From: Gnetum montanum
Lineage: Eukaryota > Streptophyta > Gnetopsida > Gnetales > Gnetaceae
DNA: 33,942 nt
NCBI GenBank assembly: GCA_015680685.1
Contig: MNCI01034224.1
Span: forward strand, 339,680-373,621
Direction of reading: 5' to 3'
The translations under genes and the position numbers were made by a program. Positions 12,701 to 24,700 of this stretch are shown here, in pieces; positions within the stretch are counted from its first letter, which is position 1; every line of letters starts with the position of its first letter. The notes beneath the pieces were generated by a model that saw nothing but the letters and a program-made list of their open reading frames with translations, did not search any database and had not been told where the DNA came from.

Positions 12701-15700
12701 TCAAGTTCCTACGTCAGAGGGATGAAGCTAAGTGCTTGCGATGGGAACAGGACCTAGAGGATTGACACAAGAGGGACTTGGCAAAGGCAGCTACCAAGGA
12801 AGCCTTGGAGTGGGAATCGTAGGAGAGTGTGCAGGCAAAACTCCAGGAGGAGGTGCACTTGTAGGAGCTCCAAGAAAAAGAGGATCAGGAATGACAAACG
12901 CATGAGGAGCGGGAGGTGGCCATGATGCAACAACAATTGGATCGACTGCATGAGAAGAGAGCCAAGGCCGATGCCCCTATGTGATTATGAATATTGGTCG
13001 TACCATCTCTTGGCATGAGCTCCAACGCCACATCAGGTGCAATGGGAAGGATTCACATCTAAATGGTATGGGCACAAAAGAGGAACACAGAAGGAAAACA
13101 GAGCAATTCAAGAACTTTCAAGAGGCGGCCCATTTTGTGGACGCAGAGCATCATAGGAATATGGTAGACATGATCCATGAGGAGGTGAGGCAGTTCTGTG
13201 AGTGTTCGAGGCTCCCCACCTATCTATAAGGGTCCAATCTCCTTCGTGGTGGGGCCACCTTGGTGTTTTTGACTCTGGGTTCAGTTGGTCTTGTACTGTT
13301 CTTTTGTTTCCTACTTGTTTGTGTCTTTTGTGTGGTCTGTATTCTAGCCAACTGGCTGCTGTTTAGTGGGGTTGCCTTCACCCAGTTTTGTCTGTGAGGC
13401 TGGATGGCTGATTTGGGGCTTTCAGGTTCTGCATACAGTTGTTTATTTTAATATTATACCTGAACTTTTTCGAAAAAAAAATGGATGGCAAACGTCAGTG
13501 TTTAATCATTGGCACTGGTGGCAGGTGTGAAATGTAAACGGGTATCCAGGCTAGCTGGGCACCGCTGGCACAAACTAATCCTTAGCACAGCCAATGTAAG
13601 GACAGTTTTGCAAAACTACCAGGCCCCTAAAGTGAAACTAGCGCAAATTATGGAATGCAAGATTAACAATGATCTTAAGTTGAAGATTGGTATGCTAGAT
13701 GTGTAGTTTAAATACTTAAGTAATCCAATTGATGTAGCACTAACTTAATGCATGAAGGAGAAAAAATAATTAATGCATGCAAATAACCCCTGTATGGAGA
13801 GCTGCCCTTGATTTCACAACAAACTAATGTTGAAGCTAACTCTTCTAGGAAAAAGGAATGCATGATCTATATATCACATGAGGTTCAGAGATTCTACTGA
13901 CCTTGCGAATGGCAATCACAAGATCAACAATTTCCTGGCCCAGATATGATTTCAGAATCTTATTTTTTTGCAATGCAGCAACACTTTCCTCTAATGATCG
14001 TGGTAATGCATCAACAGTACCTTCTTCTGACTCAGACGGATTTTTATCTGTGAAAAACAAGGAAATTATGGAAGTGACTGGTTAATAAATTTGTTATTTT
14101 TAAATTAATAATAATAATAACTTTGTACATATTTCGCAAAAATCCAAAGACAAGGAACAATTGCAATTTGTTGTCAGTTAAATTTAATTTACATGAAAAC
14201 ATTACCGCACCTACAAGATTCACCTGTTCTTTCTTAAGTGTGCATATACAAGTTGATAAATCTATAGCTAATGCAATGAGGAAAAGCAGCAAGAAATTAT
14301 ATAAAAGATGCAAGCCGCTTTTTCTTTGAGAGTTATTTACAAGAATAGACTGAAAAATGGTGGAATTTGCATTAAGCGCTATGTTTTATATCCAAAAAGG
14401 CAAGTAGCAAAGCATTGTGCTTAAAAATAAGACATAAGACGTACCAACAGGAACTGGTAAAACAAGATGATTTTGCAGACCATCAATACCAGCAGCAATA
14501 ACCGCTGCTAGACCAAGATATGGGTTTGCACAGCCATCAAATGACTTCAGTTCAAAATTTGTAACCACTCCCTCTAAAGCCCCAGGTGAGCTTGTTGTGC
14601 GAATTGGAGCTTCTCTATTGTCATGTCCCCATGCTTGATAAACACCCGACCATGTATTAGGCTGCAGCCGCTTGTAACTACATTCAACTCAAAAATAATT
14701 TTACGATTAATTACTTGCTCTTGTCACATTTGAAACTTTTTATTGCATGTAATGATTCAGAAGTTACTTTTGTAAGTTAGTCTATGCTAATTTAAAAAGC
14801 TGATTACGTAGACAGTGCATGAGCAATATAGAGTTAGCAAAGATGCAGATGCAAAGAACTTGAAAATGGGTAAAAATTATAAAACTTGTAATAAGATTTC
14901 TGACTTAGACTCCCGCAGTTCACAGGTTCCATCCCCAGTGGATTATACTGAGATATATGGGAATTATGTAAATGGCTGATGCCAAACTATTTGTCATAGA
15001 GCTGTAGCATCTTGTGGTCACCACATGGATGCAGTAAAATAGAACAAGAAACATTCAGGCAACAGATAGTTCAACCGGGCAAATTCTATAAAATATGAAC
15101 TATGAAAATAAACAATTAAATGATACAACAAGAAACACAAATTAAGGTCCTGGAGTGGATATAAGATATTCCTTGGTTTAGGAAATTGATTGGGCTTGAC
15201 AATAACAGACACGCTCATACAATAGGTATGTTACAATTAAGACAAGTGTAAACAACCTCAGTAAAGTATCCAACTATGGCAGATAATGTCAGAAATTATA
15301 TCCCTAATGCCTACAGATCAACTCATTTGAAATGGAATCTATTCTCGTTTGTTAGGGATAATCCCAAAACAAAAAATTGTTGAATTTTATTAATAGTTGT
15401 GGTATTTACCGTAAATAAACATATTTCGGTTTTAAATATAAATCAATATCAGCCTATTTCAAACTTTTATTTCGGGTTTGCTTATGTTAAAAATATCAAT
15501 CTACTTATGCGGGCCTCAGGGATAGAGACAAATAAAATACCTACATTGTATTTTAAACCAAAAAAAAAAAAAAGCCCAAAATGGCAAGGCAGAGATAGTT
15601 TTTTTATATTTCAAATTTTATGCCAATGAAAAAAGATTTTCCAAAATTTTAGTGTCCCTGATATGATAGAACAAGTGAAAGTTTATTAATGAAATAGGAT

Positions 15701-18700
15701 TTGAAATACATCCAACTATCCAAAAGACATGATCAAAGCTCAACTGCATGAGCTATAAAAAACAATGATAGTGATAACATAAAATATAGAATAATCATCA
15801 CAAGATACAAACGATTCCTAACCTTAGATATAGAAAATATAATCTTGTAAGATTTGAAGACCCATCAGTCAAGTCTCATTTTATATCTCTCATTCTTTTC
15901 CCCACATTTTACTAGTAACTAAAATACCCTATCTAGAATGCTCTGCTCAACAGGTGAAAAAGAAATTTTTAATTTTTATTTTTTTAGAATAATCAATTGC
16001 TCCAGATATGGGATATCCTGTAACTATTATCTGTGATTATAGACATAATTTTGGCTGCCGGAAGAAAACGGTACTCAAAAGACAGATGAACAATTTTTAA
16101 AAACATTGTCATTGTAACATACCTATTTGGCAATGGAGCAGTAAAAGCCAATATAGATGGGAGATGATGGAGAACACCAGCCATAAATTCCGCACCAATG
16201 GTGGACATTCCATAATGACTTGCTGATTCATCATCAGCCGTGAACTTGTTTGCACCGTCTTGCCACAGGCTCAAATGGACATGGCATCCAGAACCAGCAT
16301 CCATTTGATCATACCTAGTAAAATATGAAATAACAATTTCTTTTCAAAAGCAAGCATCATTTTGCATGGTAATGGAGCTCCTCCACTGAGAACCACATGG
16401 ATAAGAATTCAGTAAACTAAAAATGAAAATAACTTAAGGGTTTCTATATTGTAATCATCTCAGTAGGATGCATAGGTAAAAACCACCAGTACAGAGCTTC
16501 CACATTAACTATACATGAACACAACATGAAGAAAACATAGAAATGATATCACACCCTTACTTTGGTAGAAATGTTGCTAAAAAACCATTCTTCCTTGCAA
16601 TAGCTTTCACAGTCTCTTTTGTGAAAACTAAATTGTCAGCAGAATTTAGGCAGGATGAATACTCAACAGCCATCTCAAATTGTCCTCCTCCAGATTCTGC
16701 ATGGACCTGCAATAAATTGCAGAAGATTATCATCACAATATGCAACTTGGTAAAGAATATCATCCCAAGAACTTACAATTTGGAATTATACAAATGGCTA
16801 CATTACAGCCGAACATATGGATAAACATATTTGAAAAGAACCATGCCATGCGTAATATCGTAGAAATGGCTTATCATGCATATATTAAACAGATGTGGAA
16901 CCGTTTTCACATGGAAAATGACAAAATTTCCAGAAATGACAGCAGATTCATGACAATGTGAAATTTCCATCATGACCAACAGTTTGATACTTGAGGCAAA
17001 TGAAAGACTAAATCAAAGTAATGGTTTGCCTTTCAGAAATCAATTGGGATTGCTATCTATTAGTTCACCACATTGATATGTTGATTATTCTACCTACTTC
17101 AACAAAGACATCAAAATCCATCTAGCTAACTAATTAGAAAATTGTAGCTTATAAACTGATCAGACTGCAAATTTGCACAACTCTCAATAATTTTTGGTTA
17201 CACCCATATTGGCAGGCTAACAATAAAAAAAAAAAAATTGAAAAAATGGTCAGGATATATTAATAAAATCACAAAATATGTACAAGCCAATCCACACGCA
17301 GTCAGTCCCTGCCATCCTCAAAACCTAGGCCCGACCAACCCATAAACCAAAAACATCCGCATGCTGAAATTTCATGCCTTCCCCCCCCCCCAAAACAGCA
17401 AATTCAAGATAGTCATCAGGTCCAGCCGCCACATCATCCCCGATCCAGATGCCAACCCCAAAGCCCCAAGCACTGCCGCCCTTCTGGAATAAACGAAACT
17501 TGGAGCCAACTGCAGCTCCCGTGGCATCACCAGTTTCCCGACCCTCTATAGAACCAGGATAAGACCCAAATGCCGCCCTCTCCATTGCCTCCGAATCTCC
17601 ACAAGAAAGTACCGTGGCAGATTAACAACCGTACCAACCCTTAGGCAGCTCATAAAAGTGAAATGTATTCCCATGAGCTTAGATAAAACTGAAACAGAAA
17701 TTTTATTACTTCCATAGAACCTCTACATATATTGGACAAAAGAAATGCACATGTTATAAGTTTCGAAAACATTATTAAGAAAATTACTAGGTATTTGTGG
17801 TAACATTAAGAACAAATCAACCAAACTTGTAACTCTAATATCCCACTTATGTCTAATGTGCTCAAATACAGGGCATTGTATGAAATGTGGTGTTCATCTT
17901 CAATGCTATCTTTATTGCATAGTGTGCATATTTGTTCTTCACAAAGAATTTTGAGCCATTTACCCATTTCAATTCTTAGATGATAAGATCTTGTTCATGC
18001 TCTTCTAATTGTGTAACAAAACTGATGAGGAATAACAGTGGTTAAATAATTTGACTTCGAATTAAGGCCTCCCTTGATCCAATTCAACTAGAAATGTTTC
18101 TTTTCTTCTACATTATCCTAAAGTTTTTGAAATACTGTTTGTTTCTACATTATTCATTAGGTAGATATTGAGTTGTCTCAAAAGTATCCAAATTTTCTCT
18201 AATTACATAAATCACATGAAGCTAACTTAAATAAATACTAATCAAAACAAGAAAAATGAAATTTTATACATTGGTATTATCAGAAAAATAAGCTTAAATT
18301 TAAGGAATAAAAACCCATATCCAATTTACAAATAAGCATGTCGAAAAACATCATATAGATCTTTGACTATCTGGCTTTAAAAATACTATCCATGCATTTA
18401 AATCAGCTCATCAAAATAACAAGAACCTGTTCAACATAGATGTTCATATTTTGAAGAGCACTAATGATTTCTGATAAGATAGGACCAGCTTCATCAAAGC
18501 TTTGACTGGACGAATAGGGAGTTGTATCAAAATGTGTCCATTTTCCTTCACTGCCACAACTCAGGTAACAATGTAAGAACCATTTTACATCAATAAATAT
18601 ATATGTTAAGGTACAATATAGTGTCAGATTATTAAATTAAACATATGTATAGTTTGATAGTACCTTGCAGTTGGCCTTAAGAGAAAGAATTCTGTCTCGA

Positions 18701-21700
18701 AACCTGCTTTCACAACCTAAAAAGTAAATCATTTAAATAAACTCTTTCCCCATGTAGGAACATGCTAATCTGTCTCTACAGTGTAAAATGTATACAATGT
18801 CATTAGGAAATCCAGCTATTCACCAGACCGAATTCTTCAAACAATCTCTTAGCAACAATTTTTAATGTTGTTCTTGGGCAATACTCCCAAGGGTATCCTG
18901 GCTTTGAATGCATGTCTACTAGAACCATCTTGTCTTTGCACCTGCCATAAGTCAACCATCAACATTCTTATGCAAACAAATCAAATAACTATTTATATTT
19001 AACTTTTCATGCTTCACCGGAAATAATCAAGAAAAATTTCTCAAGCTGAGCTTTGCAACGCTGTTAAGATATATAGTTAAAAAATATAAAGAAATTCATT
19101 CTGTTGAAATTTTGCAACAATTATGAATTCTTTCAGACGAATTGGCAGTCATTGAAGCGTCAAATGATCAGTGGTCACATTACCATTATATTTCTTGTCT
19201 CCCCATTTCAAAATTAAAGTGCATGAGAAAGACGCCAGCAAATTGACCTAGGAACCTCATCAATTCTCTTATTCTGAAGATATTTAATTGCCAGATTGTC
19301 AGTGCAGGAAAGCGTTTTATATTCTGACAGATGTGAGACACAGATGCTACCATTTATCTCTCAGTTTTATTGTAGAACGTTTAAGAATATCTGCATAGCC
19401 TGAGAGTGTATATCACTGACTTTCTGACAGCAAATGTTTTAAACCTAAGATTGTTGAAACTTTTCAAATCATCAAAGCAGTGATTATAATTAGAATGCAG
19501 ATGTATTAGATAATGTTTGAACGTTTCACTTTATGAAACGATTTAATTTTTATAGCTATTTTGTTCCAATGCTGCAACCTATTAGAAAATGTTAGAAAAT
19601 TCATAAAATTTAAAGCAGTATACAAAGTACTAAGTATGTTCCAAATCTTATACTTCAGAACATTCCTGTACTCTTTTAAAGAGGGCAACTTAGCACGTTT
19701 TATTTTTAGACAATCAAACATTTGTCAAAATTGGACCCCATTTCAAACTTTAAAACCCTCCATTATTTGCCTCTTGGCCAAACATCAGGGAAGTCAGCGC
19801 ACGAGCTGAGCGATCAAAGATTAGTGCTCACATTCTAACACCCGGCAGCATATGGCTCAAACCCTTTGCACAATGCACTCAACAAAGCATGAAATGATCA
19901 TTTTCTCTCAAAAATCAATTTAAATAAAAAACTTGATCAAAATTATTTTTCTGTTTTTAAAAATTCCTTTGATTGGAAAATCTTATGCCAATAAAAACAT
20001 ATCTAAAATTCCCTTTATTTCACATTTCCTTCATGAAGAAGCACGTCTCTTTTCAAAGTAGAAACTGTCCTATTATGAAACAAGTGAAAGCTTATCAATG
20101 TAAGGGATTTGAGAATTAAAAAACATTTACATTGCCTATACCATGGCAAAACGCGGAAGGTCTTCATGTCGGGTATTATTCGGACCTCACCAACAACAGT
20201 AAGACCACAATCTTTAGCTGGACAATCAATGGTCGAGGGCAAACCCATACATGCATGTGCCAATCCAACTCCATTCTCCTTCACTACCTGAATGAAACGT
20301 TTTTCCGGAACAACCTGAAAGCGATACCATTCACTTTCATTTGACTTACTGTAAATGTGAGTTTCAAAAGAATAAATAAGCAAATCATTTAACCTACTCT
20401 GCACCGTTGCTGTCCAGAACCATCAACCCAAAGCAATCGGACAAGTGTAAGATCCTCCTTTGTTTCTTTCGGAACTAAGGAATGTAAAGCCGCATTGTTG
20501 ACTTCATTAATACCACCTTTTATTATGCTTTTATCCAATTTATAGAAACTAATGGCAGTATCTCGTAGAACCATCTGTGCTGCTTCAATGGCTTCCTGAA
20601 GAGTCAAATCCTTAGCATTACATGCATCAGATAAAATTGTTTTAATCACGTTGCGTGTCCATTTGGCACCTGCATATTCCAAAAGATAGAATCAGCATTG
20701 TTAGAACCAACAAGCTGATATATTTGGGCTATGAAAGCTGAACAGACATTCATACAAGCACGTTTACAAGTGGTTTTGTCAGGTAGTGCAGGAAATGGAT
20801 TTCTATAGCAAAACTAAGAGCATAGCGGTAGCAGGAAAGAACTTCATGGAGCAATGCGGTAGTTTGATCTTATCAAATGATTTCCGCTTGATGTGTTTAG
20901 AAATTACTGCATTAAAGTAAATAATATGTTCATATCATAAACCAACAATTGATTGGCTAAACCATTCAATCTAGTATGTCCACAAAAATTGTTACCATTT
21001 GACCTTTCAATAGAGAATTTTAAAAAAATAATCAATGTTCTAGAGTAAAAACTAACAGCCATGATAGATTTAACAACTACGGCCGCTTTCAACTTGGAAG
21101 ATTCGTATGCAGCATTGCAGCATATTAAATTGATAGACAAGTATAAACATATAAAATTATACGGATTTATGATAAGCATTGACACAAAAATCAATGAAGA
21201 AATTCAAAACACATAGAGAAAATCTATATATGATCTTCATTGACTTGGAATCTAAAATGGAAAAGTAGAGACATGCTTTAGAATCAAAAAGCATAAAAAT
21301 CAGTAGTAGCATGACAGAATATATGGAATGTAATTTCAATAATAGCAAAAACAGTAGTGAAATAGATATGACAATTCAAGGTTGAAAAGTCCCTCACAAC
21401 AAGCAATTCTGCTACCTAGGTTCAATGTTCTAGTTAGATAGTGAAATTGAAAAATATATAAGAAATAGAATCGAGGTAGGATGGTAAAAATAGAGACAGG
21501 CTAATTGTGTTCTATGTGATAAAAGAATCCCAATAAAAATAAAGGAAAAATAATCAACTCTACTATCTTATATGGTGCTGAATGTTAGGTAATACAAAAG
21601 AAGCATAAACAATAAATCAGTGTGGCAAAAATGTGAATACTTAGATGGATGTAAATGTTGTGAGAAGTGATAAATTGCACACTATGGACATTAGAGGAAG

Positions 21701-24700
21701 ACTTGGAGTTGCTTCTATTTCAAATACGCTACAAAAATGGCATCTTCAATGATTTGGGCATGTGCAAAGAAGATTTAATAATGAGTCTATTACAAAACGT
21801 TGTTACATTACTGTTCCATCAAAGTCACTAAAAGGAAGACCAAAAAAGATATATTAAAAAACAACTGAATATGATCTAAAGAAACTACAAATAAACAAAT
21901 AAACAAGCATCCAACTCTTAGATATGAATGGCAAAGGAGAACTCACATAGCTCAGCTCATTCTGTTAGGACAAAGCTAGGAGGAGGATGATTGTAACAAA
22001 TATACAATATGATATATTATACATATATAGTCCCCACGACCTAAAAGGGTCAATAAAGTCATAGATTCTCATAAGTGGAATGTTAGATGTTCAACTCCCT
22101 AGGAAGAAATTAAAACAACCAGGAACAAGCAGCTAATATTAGTTCCTTTCTAAAGGATAAGGGTTCTCACTCAACCCACTCCAAATAGGTGGTGAGAACA
22201 GTATAAGAATTGAGAAAAGGAAGTCCTAAAATCACATATAGATTGAATAATATACATCTTAATTGCAAGAAGCTACCTATAAAATATCAAACACAAGTTC
22301 TACATATCTACATCCTGGAAGACCCAAAAATATAAAATGAAATTAAGCTTTAATACATCTAAAGACCCATTGGATGCGCAAGGAAATCAAATGCTCATGA
22401 ATTGTGTTATTGTCGAAAGTGTCAATCCCGTCGAAGCTGGCACACTTCAGGCCCATCGGTGTATGTAACACACTACTGCTCCTTTTCTCTAAAATGCTAG
22501 TCACATGACTAGCCCCATAAATGATGAAAATCATGGGAGCACACCAGGCAGGCTTCATCAAGGACTGCTTCTTGCAAGATCAAATCCTGTTGCTGCAGGA
22601 AATCCTGCACTCGCTGTGAAGATCACGGCACTCAGGCATGTGTATTAAATTAGATATCGCCAAGGCCTACGACACAGTGAGTTGGGCAGCCTTACAACAA
22701 ATCATGCTCCTTAAAGGGTTCAGTCCTAGATTTTTTAAGCTCTATATCTAGATACAAAGTTCGAGTAGATATTCGCTAGATATTGATGGCAGGCTATGGA
22801 GATTCCAGGCCCTGAGTAGGGGGTTAAGGCAAAGGGGGTCAACTTTCTCCCTGCTCTTCCTTCTAGTTATGGACTTGCTGCAGATATACTATACTGCCTA
22901 GGGGATGCAGGGGCTAACTATTGCTGGAGTACAATGCCTCGTTGCCCATTATGCTGATGATACAATTTTATTCCCCACGGCCGCAATGCCACAAGCAGAA
23001 GCATTAACAAGGGCTCTTCACAGGATGGAATTCAAATTGGGGCTGGCAGTTAATAAGGGCAAATCTACTTTGCATTTCACCAACACCACAAGGCCGATGA
23101 GCACAAAAATCGTGCAAGTGCTGGGCATCCTGCTCGGTAGGTAGCACGATTCTTACTTAGGAATGCCAATTTTTGATTGGTATCGAAAGAAGGCATGGTG
23201 GGATTGTTGGAGAGGCTACACTCCAAGACAACGCACTGGAGTAATTGGTTTCTGTCCCGAAAGGTTAAGATGTTGCTAGCCTCAACAATGCTGGTGGCTA
23301 CTACCTGATACACTGCTTCTATGATTGTCCCACCAATCAAAGTCCTCCAGAAAATTGACCAAATGATTAGGCACTTCATCTAGTTCGGAGGGAAAGGGAG
23401 AAAGAAGCTCCACTTGGTCTGTTGGAAACTAACAGTGCAACCACGGGTGACGAGGAATTGGGGTGCTAACTTTTCTAGATGAGGTCACGATGGGCATGCA
23501 ACACTTGGTGGACAAAATGCTAATACAGGCTGAGGAACAGGCTTCGTGGATGAGGATTTTGCAACAGAAGTATCGCAAATGAGAGGCTAACGCTAGGAGC
23601 TTGCACTTATGGAAGAACATCTACGAACATGTGAGAACAATGGAGGCCAATGGACTGCTAGGCAAACCCCCATCCAAGGTAATCAAGTGTCTACACTTGA
23701 CAGAGGTGGGGTGGAAAGAGTTATGGAGAGGAAGATTGCCGAACAAGGTGAAGGCATTCGATTGGCTCATTAGACATAATGCTTTACTAGTACAAGCAAC
23801 CTTAAGGATGTGGGGAATCATCACTGATATTACTTGCCCCCTTTGTAATGAAGTGGCTGAAACATTAGCAAATTTTATTAACCAATGTTTGTTCATGTGG
23901 GAGGTTTGGAAAATGGCTTGGATTGACCCTCTGATATCCACTTGTGGTGACTCCCAAGCATTGACTATATTATGGTATGCTTGGAAATGCAAAAACGATT
24001 ATCTCTTCAGAGGACAATGGTTGCCAATGCCCTTTGCGATTGTTAAGGTTGGGGTTTTCTTATAGGTGGAAGCAATGCACACCATGGGATGGGGGCCAAC
24101 TCGCAAGCCAACGATCACTAAATTCATGAGAGATGTGCAGCTTTGGCCGCTAATTGCAAGAATGGGATGGGAGATCATGCTTCAACACATGGAAGTGGAG
24201 CCAGAGTTGCCGATAAATAGCTTCTTTGTGAACTAGGTGGGGGATGAAACCCATTGTAGGGGCAAAAGGATAACATTCACAGAGACAACATTGGAGGCAG
24301 TTTTGGGGGTGCCGGTGGAAGGGGAAGTTACTGCTTCGAAAATACACTCCCACATGTTCACTATAGAATTTTTCCAAGGCACCACCCCCCAGATTGCTAG
24401 GGGCCAGATCCACAAAGACAAACTAACCCAGGGTTTGGCAAAGTGCTGCTATTTTCATCAATCGGTATTTCATTCAATCGAGGTTGCCTCATAGACTCAT
24501 GGGAGTTCATTTTGCATTCCTCCAGTGCATCAAGCACGGTATTCAGGTCAACATCCCTCACTTTTTCCTTGACTCCCTCAGAAAAAAAAGACCCAAAAGA
24601 CATTTCAGGGTTATCCTGGCTCTCTGGAGGGCAGGGCAAATGGAAATTCCAACACAATGAGGACAACGCCAACCCTGGTATATCAGCAAAGACATTAGCA

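Larger units (their letters stand above)
7060..13479 (+). mobile_element. LINE A1: nearly full-length, decayed L1-type retrotransposon
   Basis: A 6.4-kb insertion in the last intron of the FluG-like gene, antisense to it. It is bounded by a 17-bp target duplication and ends in an A-run. In order it holds: a short 5' UTR, an ORF1 with a DUF4283-like domain and zinc knuckle, an ORF2 with AP endonuclease, reverse transcriptase and zf-RVT finger, an extra 3' coding-like region, and a 3' UTR. Many stops and frameshifts, and a mutated RT box, show it is dead. The endonuclease-RT order with a DUF4283/CCHC ORF1 is typical of plant L1 elements; the extra 3' region is not. Confidence 0.9.

Noticed and set aside
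13845-13901. Read-through C-terminus of the FluG-like protein after 13902
   Set aside because: The 14 residues do not match the family, the donor CGCAAG-GTCAGT is good, and the conserved end LLIHRY is encoded at 3712-3774.
14880-14975. Possible SINE head with GGTTCCATCC
   Set aside because: The B-box match is imperfect and no A box lies at the right distance.
17325-17585. Gly-rich 86-codon minus-strand frame as a host gene
   Set aside because: It is the continuation of LINE A3 sequence, in a frame set by a long G/C run.
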